DNA from: Acidobacteriota bacterium
Lineage (GTDB): Bacteria; Acidobacteriota; Vicinamibacteria; Vicinamibacterales; UBA8438
Assembly: GCA_005778315.1 (NCBI GenBank)
Contig: SXOW01000235.1
Span: forward strand, 1-5,120
Reading direction: 5' to 3'
DNA: 5,120 bases
The notes beneath the pieces are model-generated. The model was not told the origin of the DNA and ran no database searches. It saw only the letters and a list, made by a program, of their open reading frames with translations. Of the stretch, positions 1-4,400 are shown piece by piece; positions within the stretch are counted from its first letter, which is position 1, and each line of letters starts with the position of its first letter. A program made the position numbers and the translations under genes.

Positions 1-384
1 CAACGCTGGTGTCGTGGCCTGATCTTCGGCTGGCACCGCCAGCAGCATGACCTGCTCGTCGTCGGGCAGATACAGAAACATCTGCTCGCCATCCGACACC
101 ATGAGTTTGCGTTCCGGTTCGAGATAGTCCCAGCGCATCTTGCCGGGAATCTTCATCTGCATGTGACCGTGCTCACTCAGACGTGATCGAAGGACGCCGC
201 CCTCGTAGGTCTGGATGAAATCGGCACTGAGGTCAAGCACCAGCTCGTAGCGGCGTTGCAGCGCGTGCTGGAGGTCTTCAGCGGTGCGAAGTGCCGGCTG
301 GGCCGCGCTCGGCATGGCGAACGCCAAGCAGCCGACGCCGGCAAGCGCGGCGGTGATCGTCCGGGTGCAGCTTGGCAGCGGCAT
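1..384 (-). CDS. lolA: Outer-membrane lipoprotein carrier protein LolA (partial, C-terminus beyond left edge)
   Basis: LolA is the periplasmic chaperone that takes lipoproteins released by the LolCDE transporter and delivers them to the outer membrane (to LolB where present). The visible 128 residues start at the ATG at 384. They show a type I signal peptide with a hydrophobic stretch at about 9-24 and likely cleavage after PSAA (residue 28). A helix with DLSADFIQTY follows (51-60), then GHMQMKIPGKMRWDYLEPERKL (73-94) and VSDGEQMFLYLPDDEQV (96-112). That order, with the 'Pgk-RWdYl-P' and 'DG---lYlP---qv' signatures, is typical of LolA. Family members are about 200 residues, so roughly the last third is missing. 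It is the third gene of an apparent minus-strand operon, 75 bases after the rhodanese gene. No convincing Shine-Dalgarno precedes the ATG; the start is chosen because it gives a well-formed signal peptide. Cys19 lacks a lipobox, so it is unlikely to be a lipoprotein. Identification is confident. Confidence 0.9.
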   Translation of the reverse strand, partial: MPLPSCTRTITAALAGVGCLAFAMPSAAQPALRTAEDLQHALQRRYELVLDLSADFIQTYEGGVLRSRLSEHGHMQMKIPGKMRWDYLEPERKLMVSDGEQMFLYLPDDEQVMLLAVPAEDQATTPAL

Positions 385-459
385 CTTTGTTGTCGTCGCC
401 GGCGCTGGCGTCGAGGTGCGGGGTGTGGGGCACCCGGCCGACCTCGCAGAATGGTGGCG

Positions 460-831
460 TCAGTCCTTGAGCCCACCCGCCTCGGGTGGTGCCTGCTTTG
501 GCGCGTCCTTCTCGTCGGTCGGGAACTTCGCGGTGACCCACTCCGCGAGTCCTCCTTGCAAGGCCTTCGCGCGGTACCCTTTGCGAATCAGCGCCGCGGC
601 CACCGGGGCGCTGACGAGTTCTTCTGGGTCGGAGTCGTAGGCGACGATGTCCCGCTCGGTGGAGAGCCCGGCGCTTGGATCGTTCGGGTTGAGCCGGACG
701 GCGCCCTTGAGCATCACCGTGCTGTGCTCATAGGGATACTTCAACCGCGCATCGAGGATGACCGGGGGTGTGCCGCCCTCTTCCTCGATCAGGCTCTTCA
801 GCTCTTCCTTGGTGATCCTGGGTACGGGCAT
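460..831 (-). CDS. Rhodanese-like domain protein lacking the catalytic cysteine
   Basis: This 123-residue, single-domain protein has the rhodanese fold pattern. Residues 7-15 form the leading helix, VILDARLKYPYEH (24-36) corresponds to the 'vlDvR---ef--ghi' motif, and LKGAVRLNP (41-49) to 'i-GAi-i'. DIVAYDSDPEELVSAPVAA (61-79) is the active-site loop region and ALQGGLAEWVTAKFP (90-104) the closing 'l-GGl-aW---g-P' motif. In active rhodaneses the residue after 'vv-Y' is the cysteine that carries persulfide; here it is Asp66, and the protein contains no cysteine at all. Sulfur transfer by the usual mechanism is therefore ruled out, and a binding or regulatory role is more likely (inference). 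The C-terminal tail (about 105-123) is short, charged and proline-rich. There is no signal peptide, so it is probably cytoplasmic. It lies 22 bases after the zinc-ribbon gene and upstream of lolA. The ATG at 831 is preceded only by weak purine-rich sequence. Confidence 0.85.
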   Translation of the reverse strand: MPVPRITKEELKSLIEEEGGTPPVILDARLKYPYEHSTVMLKGAVRLNPNDPSAGLSTERDIVAYDSDPEELVSAPVAAALIRKGYRAKALQGGLAEWVTAKFPTDEKDAPKQAPPEAGGLKD

Positions 832-853
832 CTGCAGGCTCGTTCCGTTCGTC

Positions 854-1078
854 TCAGTTCATGGAGCAGGCGCCGGCTCCGCGCGGGTCGCCACAACCAC
901 CGCAGGCCTGTGGTGCCGCCGGCGTGGCGGATGGGCCGCCGCGCCCTACCGCGAAGGCAGAGAGCCGCTTCTGGAGTGATGGACTGCTGCATGACGGACA
1001 CACCGGCGTGGCGCTGGCCTGGACCAGCAGTTCGAAATCGGCGTGGCAGTCACGGCATGCATACTCGAAGATCGGCAT
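854..1078 (-). CDS. FmdB-family zinc-ribbon protein
   Basis: This 74-residue protein begins MPIFEYACRDC, the hallmark start of the FmdB/CxxC_CxxC_SSSS putative regulatory family. Cys8/Cys11 and Cys27/Cys30 form the two CxxC knuckles expected to bind one zinc. They are followed by the usual 'SPSLQKRLSAFAV' segment. A flexible Ala/Gly/Pro linker leads to a second cysteine cluster (Cys59, Cys62, Cys71) in a CGGCGDPRG tail, which is common in the longer FmdB proteins. The family's molecular role is not firmly established; it was named from a gene beside a formamidase/amidase system and is often called regulatory. The reading frame is open upstream to 1321, but the extension would lie antisense to the neighbouring gene. 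A GGAG eight bases before the ATG at 1078 and the family N-terminus both support this start. It is the first gene of the fmdB-like/rhodanese/lolA run. Confidence 0.88.
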   Translation of the reverse strand: MPIFEYACRDCHADFELLVQASATPVCPSCSSPSLQKRLSAFAVGRGGPSATPAAPQACGGCGDPRGAGACSMN

Positions 1079-1086
1079 CACAGGCG

Positions 1087-1090
1087 CTCC
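1087..1090 (-). promoter_or_regulatory. Shine-Dalgarno of the FmdB-like gene
   Basis: On the minus strand GGAG sits eight bases before the ATG at 1078. It supports the start that gives the family-typical MPIFEY N-terminus over the longer open frame that continues to 1321. Confidence 0.6.
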
Positions 1091-1098
1091 ACTTCCAG

Positions 1099-1107
1099 AT
1101 GATAGCA
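1099..1107 (-). promoter_or_regulatory. Candidate extended -10 promoter for the FmdB-like operon
   Basis: The minus strand reads TGC-TATCAT here. That is a five-of-six match to the sigma-70 -10 hexamer, preceded by a TGn extension that can compensate for a poor -35. The 17-base-spaced -35 position falls inside the start of the divergent gene and does not resemble TTGACA. Transcription would begin around 1092 and leave a very short leader holding the GGAG at 1087-1090. This is a pattern match only. Confidence 0.35.
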
Positions 1108-1117
1108 TGACGGGTTG

Positions 1118-1462
1118 ATGCCCTCCTGGTCCCCGCGTGAGCTGGTCGACCGGCTCCTGCGGGAGACGCTCACGAGCCGCGTGTACGACGTGGCGCGTGA
1201 GACCCCCAGCGGGGAGCGTCCATGCCGATTCGAGTTTCCGGAGCGACCGGGCGCGCTCCTCAATTTTCTCGACAAGCTCGGCGGTCGCTGGAACATCAGC
1301 CTGTTCCACTACCGCAACCACGGGGCCGACTTCGGTCGCGTGCTGGCCGCCTTTGAGGTGCCGGACAGCGACCTCCCGGCGTTCCCTGCGTTCCTCGCCG
1401 GTCTTGGGTACGCCTACGAGCTGCAGACCGACAGCGTGGCGTATGCGTTGTTCCTGCGGTAA
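1118..1462 (+). CDS. Stand-alone IlvA-type ACT-like regulatory domain (threonine dehydratase lacking its catalytic domain)
   Basis: This 114-residue protein consists of two parts of biosynthetic threonine dehydratase (threonine ammonia-lyase). Residues 8-30 (ending TSRVYDVARETP) resemble the N-terminal helix that precedes the PLP domain in IlvA, where 'vL-a-VYdvA-eTPL' is typical. Residues 36-114 match the C-terminal ACT-like regulatory domain: FEFPERPGALLNFLDKLGG, WNISLFHYRNHGADFGRVLAAFE and a final LGYAYELQTDSVAYALFLR. E. coli IlvA has nearly the same 'FPERPGALL-FL--LG--WNISLFHYRSHG-DYGRVLAAFE' segment. About 350-400 residues, including the Schiff-base lysine and the glycine-rich PLP phosphate loop, are absent, so it cannot deaminate threonine. 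In IlvA this domain binds the feedback effectors isoleucine and valine. The frame is closed upstream by TAG at 1103; a TTG at 1115 could also serve as start. No good Shine-Dalgarno is seen. It may be a free effector-binding subunit or a remnant. The domain assignment is confident; the function is not known. Confidence 0.85.
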   Translation: MPSWSPRELVDRLLRETLTSRVYDVARETPSGERPCRFEFPERPGALLNFLDKLGGRWNISLFHYRNHGADFGRVLAAFEVPDSDLPAFPAFLAGLGYAYELQTDSVAYALFLR

Positions 1463-1466
1463 CGGG

Positions 1467-1484
1467 AGACGCCGATCGGCGTCT
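1467..1484. terminator. Perfect palindrome between convergent genes, possible bidirectional terminator
   Basis: AGACGCCGATCGGCGTCT is an exact 18-base inverted repeat lying in the 33-base gap between two gene ends. It is four bases after the TAA of the ACT-domain gene and eleven bases beyond the thrC stop. As RNA it can form a seven-pair GC-rich stem with a GATC tetraloop on either strand. No U-tract follows on either side, so it is not a canonical intrinsic terminator. A stem that stabilises 3' ends, or a protein-binding site, is also possible. Confidence 0.45.
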
Positions 1485-1495
1485 GGGCCGCTGGG

Positions 1496-2827
1496 TCAGG
1501 CGCCGACGGTCGCGTGCTGGTCAATAGCGCGTCGCACCGCATCGTAGTCGTTGGGCAACTCGACCGGCGTGTTGGCGTGGAGCGACGTCACGCCGGGGAG
1601 CCGACCTTCGTGATACCGCAGCTTGAAGTCGGTGAACTTCAACCCGCTGGCGGTGGACACCACCACGACTCGAGCCGCAGGATCGATCTCCCCAGAATCG
1701 AGCAACTGGATCAGCGCCGCCAGCGCGACTCCGGTATGGGGGCAGTTGTACATCCCCGTCCGATCAGCCCGCGCGGCCGCCTCAGCCAGTTCCACCTCAG
1801 ACGCCTGGGTCACGATGCCCCTGTGCGCCTGCAGGGTCCTGATCGCCTTGCGGAACGAGACCGGATTGCCGATTTGAATGGCTGAGGCTTGCGTGGGCTG
1901 GGCCACCACGGGCGCGAACTCCCAGTTGTTCTTGTAGGCCAGATAGAGCGGATTCGCGGCCTGGGCCTGCGCGACGACGATTTGTGGCTGTTTGTTGATG
2001 ATGCCCAACGAGGCCATCATCTCGAATCCGGCTCCCAGGGCGCTGACATTCCCGAGATTGCCGCCGGGGATGATGACGACGTCAGGGATCTGCCAGTCGA
2101 GCTGCTGCACCATTTCGATGGCGACCGTCTTTTGCCCTTCGAGACGCAAGCTGTTCATGGAGTTGGCGAGATAAATGCCCTCGTCCTCCGACAGTCGCTG
2201 CACGATCGACATGCATCCGTCGAAGTCCGTGTCCAGTGCGAGGACAAGCGCGCCGTTGGCGATCGGTTGAAGCAGTTGCGCGGTCGAGACCTTGCCGCGG
2301 GGCAACAGCACGATGGCCGGAATGCCACCGCCGGCGGCGTAGGCGGCGAGCGAGGCGGACGTGTCGCCCGTGGAGGCGCACGCTACGGCCCTGATGTTGC
2401 CACCGTCCTCGATGATCTGCCGTACCACCGAGACCAGGACGGTCATGCCGAGGTCCTTGAAGGACCCCGTATGGGAGTTCCCGCAGAGTTTGACCCACAG
2501 GTCGCGCATACCGAGTTCCTGCCCGAACCGGTCCGCCCAGAACAGATTGGTGCCCCCCTCGTCCATCGACACGATCGATTCATCGCGAATGTTCGGACAC
2601 ACCCACTCTTTCTTGCCCCACACCGAAGAGCCATAGGGCCAGGCGGTCCGCTTGTAGCGCTCGTCGAACAGACGCATCCAGGCGGCGGCCGAGCGGTCTC
2701 GCAGCGCATCGAGGTCATGCGTGACCTCTAGCAGGTCGCCACACGTGGGGCAGCGATAGATCGGTTTCCACAGGGGATACTCCCCCGGACATCCGGCAAT
2801 GCAGCGGAACGCCGTACGGTAGTCCAT
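1496..2827 (-). CDS. thrC: Threonine synthase (ThrC), PLP-dependent
   Basis: Threonine synthase converts O-phospho-L-homoserine and water to L-threonine and phosphate, the last step of threonine synthesis in the cytoplasm. From the ATG at 2827 the protein has 443 residues. A zinc-ribbon-like N-terminus comes first (Cys9, Cys13, Cys26, Cys29 in FRCIAGCPGEYP and YRCPTCGDLLEV). MDEGGTNLFWADRFG (88-102) follows, and then GNSHTGSFKDLGM (116-128) with the likely PLP Schiff-base lysine Lys124. Next come STGDTSASLAAYAA (152-165), a phosphate-binding GGNLGN (255-260) and a C-terminal STASGLKFTDFKLRYHEG (391-408). This order and length fit thrC rather than threonine dehydratase or tryptophan synthase beta. 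The frame is open to an ATG at 2893, but the extra 22 residues resemble nothing in the family and have no ribosome site. It lies 84 bases after the phosphatase/nuclease gene and converges with the IlvA-type ACT gene, a related pathway step. Confidence 0.95.
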   Translation of the reverse strand: MDYRTAFRCIAGCPGEYPLWKPIYRCPTCGDLLEVTHDLDALRDRSAAAWMRLFDERYKRTAWPYGSSVWGKKEWVCPNIRDESIVSMDEGGTNLFWADRFGQELGMRDLWVKLCGNSHTGSFKDLGMTVLVSVVRQIIEDGGNIRAVACASTGDTSASLAAYAAGGGIPAIVLLPRGKVSTAQLLQPIANGALVLALDTDFDGCMSIVQRLSEDEGIYLANSMNSLRLEGQKTVAIEMVQQLDWQIPDVVIIPGGNLGNVSALGAGFEMMASLGIINKQPQIVVAQAQAANPLYLAYKNNWEFAPVVAQPTQASAIQIGNPVSFRKAIRTLQAHRGIVTQASEVELAEAAARADRTGMYNCPHTGVALAALIQLLDSGEIDPAARVVVVSTASGLKFTDFKLRYHEGRLPGVTSLHANTPVELPNDYDAVRRAIDQHATVGA

Positions 2828-2833
2828 GCCTTT

Positions 2834-2839
2834 GTTATA
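2834..2839 (-). promoter_or_regulatory. Candidate -10 box of thrC (leaderless arrangement)
   Basis: The minus strand reads TATAAC, a five-of-six -10 match, with exactly six bases (AAAGGC) between it and the thrC ATG. Transcription starting about seven bases downstream would begin at the ATG itself. No -35 match is visible at the expected distance. The AAAGG before the ATG lies too close to act as an ordinary Shine-Dalgarno. Both facts favour a leaderless message, but this is a motif match only. Confidence 0.35.
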
Positions 2840-2911
2840 CCGCAGAGTGGACACGGGGTGGCGATCGGTGCCGACGACCAGCCACGATGGCATGTCTGGA
2901 GAAGACGCGCG

Positions 2912-4153
2912 TCAGGGGCGGCCTAGGTCGACGGCGAGCGGGCAGTGGTCGGAGATGGCATCCCAGTGCGGCTGGTCGGCGTCCCGAAAGTTCAGCTGCC
3001 GCGGCGACCCTCGGTCGACGAGCGCGATCGACCGACGGTCGAACACGATGTGGTCGATGTAGTCAGTAAATCTGTTGTCGCGACAGTTGGTCGCGAGTCC
3101 GTCGGTGATCGTCGTGAGGTCCGCGTTGGCCGGTTGCCCGTCGTCCAGTTGGGCCCACACCGCGTCGCTGGGATCGTTCAGCCGCCGATTGAAGTCCCCG
3201 AGTACTATCACTGGATCGGGACCGGCGGCGTGCTCGTCGATCCAGTCCTCGAGGATCGGTATCTGGCGTAGCAATTGGGTGCAGTCCCGGCCTTGATCGC
3301 TGTTGCCGACACAGCCGCTCTTCAGATGCACGCTCATCAACTGCAGGTGCGTATCGCCATGCGCGACTCGGATGCGCGCCCCATACCGGAGCTCGCCGTT
3401 GCTCACATCGAGCGCCGAGAAATCAGGGAGACGGCTCACGTCCAACCCCTTCTTGTAGGCAAAGCCGGTGTTCTGGCGGCCGTGCATGTCGCGGCTCTGG
3501 CCCCGGCGCGACATGTGCAGGTCATAGACCTCTGTATCAATGACCCTCGCCAGTGCCTCTTCTCCGTCGATTTCCTGCACGGCGAGCACGTCCGGGTCAA
3601 GCAGACGCACGTAGCAACGGATTCGTTGGTAGTCCGTCGTGTCGCGCCTCACCGATGGTCGCGGCGGACCAAAGGTAGACTCGCCATCTCGCGCGTGGAG
3701 GTTGGCAATGTTCCACGTGGCCAGTCGCAGCGTGCCATCCGCATACGGGTTTGGTGACGGCATGGCCGGACACCAGCCCAATCCGGGCACGGTCTTCTCA
3801 GGTGGCGGCGCTCCCGCGTCATCGAGGGCCCCATGGACGTATCGCCTGATGATCCAGCCCTGCGCGTCCTCACCATCTGGACGCTGCCCGCGAATCTGAA
3901 TCCAACCACTCGCGATATCGACCGCCAGAACCAGGGCAGCGGAGCCGCGCTGGAATCGAAATGCGACACGGCCATCCTGCGGGGCGGGGTGGGCCGGGAT
4001 ATCGGCGTCGCGGTCAACCAGCGTGACGCGTGCCCCTTCCTGGATGTCGTGCGCCGAGTCTGGTTGGGGGGCCGACACGGCCATCACGACCAGCATGGCA
4101 GCCATCGTCGCGATGCCTACGGTGCCCATGCCCACAATCAGTGCGCGTTGCAC
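2912..4153 (-). CDS. Exported endonuclease/exonuclease/phosphatase (EEP) domain protein with N-terminal SH3-like domain
   Basis: This is a 413-residue metal-dependent phosphoesterase of the DNase I/exonuclease III/sphingomyelinase superfamily. Residues 1-28 look like a signal peptide or membrane anchor (one Arg, then a Met/Val/Ala-rich hydrophobic run ending AVSA). Residues 40-108 resemble a bacterial SH3 domain (GARVTLVDRDA, then SGWIQIRG, QGWIIRRYVHG). The catalytic domain starts near 140: TWNIANL (Asn148), DVLAVQEIDG (Glu194, metal ligand), SVHLKSGC (His277), VIVLGDFNRRL (Asp320, Asn322), YIDHIVFD (366-372) and AISDHCPLAVDL (Asp402, His403). All key superfamily positions are present, so it should be active, outside the cytoplasm. 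Substrate (nucleic acid, phospholipid or other phosphodiester) cannot be told. The only starts after the last upstream in-frame stop are GTG at 4153 and ATG at 4129; GTG gives the better signal peptide. No strong ribosome site precedes either. Stop TGA at 2912-2914; thrC follows 84 bases later. Confidence 0.85.
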   Translation of the reverse strand: MQRALIVGMGTVGIATMAAMLVVMAVSAPQPDSAHDIQEGARVTLVDRDADIPAHPAPQDGRVAFRFQRGSAALVLAVDIASGWIQIRGQRPDGEDAQGWIIRRYVHGALDDAGAPPPEKTVPGLGWCPAMPSPNPYADGTLRLATWNIANLHARDGESTFGPPRPSVRRDTTDYQRIRCYVRLLDPDVLAVQEIDGEEALARVIDTEVYDLHMSRRGQSRDMHGRQNTGFAYKKGLDVSRLPDFSALDVSNGELRYGARIRVAHGDTHLQLMSVHLKSGCVGNSDQGRDCTQLLRQIPILEDWIDEHAAGPDPVIVLGDFNRRLNDPSDAVWAQLDDGQPANADLTTITDGLATNCRDNRFTDYIDHIVFDRRSIALVDRGSPRQLNFRDADQPHWDAISDHCPLAVDLGRP

Positions 4154-4231
4154 GGCCGCTTCATGGCTTCTTCTAAGGACCGCCCATCGGCCCTTCAGGT
4201 GTGTCGTGGCCCCGCGGGCGCCGCGCCTGCG

Positions 4232-4252
4232 TCACAGCATCGAAATCCTCCC
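4232..4252 (-). promoter_or_regulatory. Strong Shine-Dalgarno with an immediate start-stop (ATG-CTG-TGA), in frame with the EEP gene
   Basis: On the minus strand GGGAGGA (4252-4246) is followed by five bases and then ATG (4240), CTG and TGA (4234-4232). This is the best ribosome-binding site near the EEP gene, yet it opens only a two-codon frame. The ATG lies 87 bases, exactly 29 codons, before the GTG at 4153, with no further stop between. It could be a regulatory start-stop, a remnant of an earlier start, or chance. If the TGA were a sequence error the protein would gain 29 mostly basic residues, which would make a poor signal peptide. Confidence 0.35.
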
Positions 4253-4309
4253 GACTTCGTGCAGGACGGCGCGCTCGACCCGAGATGGCCGGGAGGCATG
4301 TAAGTAACC

Positions 4310-4338
4310 AGGATGCCCCTTCGGAAAGGTGCGGTCAA
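4310..4338 (-). promoter_or_regulatory. Weak candidate sigma-70 promoter for the EEP gene
   Basis: The minus strand has TTGACC (five of six to the -35 consensus) at 4338-4333. A 17-base spacer separates it from CATCCT (three of six to the -10) at 4315-4310. The spacing is ideal but the -10 is poor. It would give a leader of about 150 bases before the GTG at 4153, containing the start-stop element. Confidence 0.25.
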
Positions 4339-4400
4339 GGTGTGTAGAGGACGACTGGCGATCCGCCGGAGCAGGAGCCACGTTGACAGGTGCCGACTCG

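Larger units (their letters stand above)
4154..4400. other. Intergenic leader between the beta-barrel gene and the EEP gene
   Basis: These 247 bases hold no gene I can support. Read on the minus strand they contain a TTGACC -35-like box, a strong Shine-Dalgarno with a start-stop (entered separately), and a GC-rich segment around 4210-4226 that could fold locally (GCCC-GCG-GGGC). No clear terminator with a U-tract is seen after the beta-barrel stop at 4401. Several overlapping open frames cross the region but have low-complexity Arg/Pro/Ala-rich translations and no homology that I recognise. Confidence 0.5.

Noticed and set aside
256..1110. A 284-codon plus-strand open frame across the lolA/rhodanese/FmdB region
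   Set aside because: It is antisense to three genes with clear family motifs. Its translation is Arg/Ala/Gly-rich with no recognisable domain, which is typical of shadow frames in high-GC DNA.
1079..1321. N-terminal extension of the FmdB-like protein to an upstream ATG at 1321
   Set aside because: The extra 81 residues lie antisense to the ACT-domain gene and do not resemble the family. MPIFEY at 1078 with its GGAG is the natural start.
1889..2731. A 280-codon plus-strand open frame opposite thrC
   Set aside because: It lies fully antisense to threonine synthase, whose motifs and length are unmistakable. The shadow has no domain signal.
2828..2893. Longer thrC starting at 2893
   Set aside because: The 22 additional residues have no family counterpart and no ribosome-binding site; MDYRTAFRC at 2827 is the expected N-terminus.
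2904..2913. Ten-base palindrome GACGCGCGTC at the EEP stop codon
   Set aside because: It is too short and without a T-tract. It is expected by chance in GC-rich DNA.
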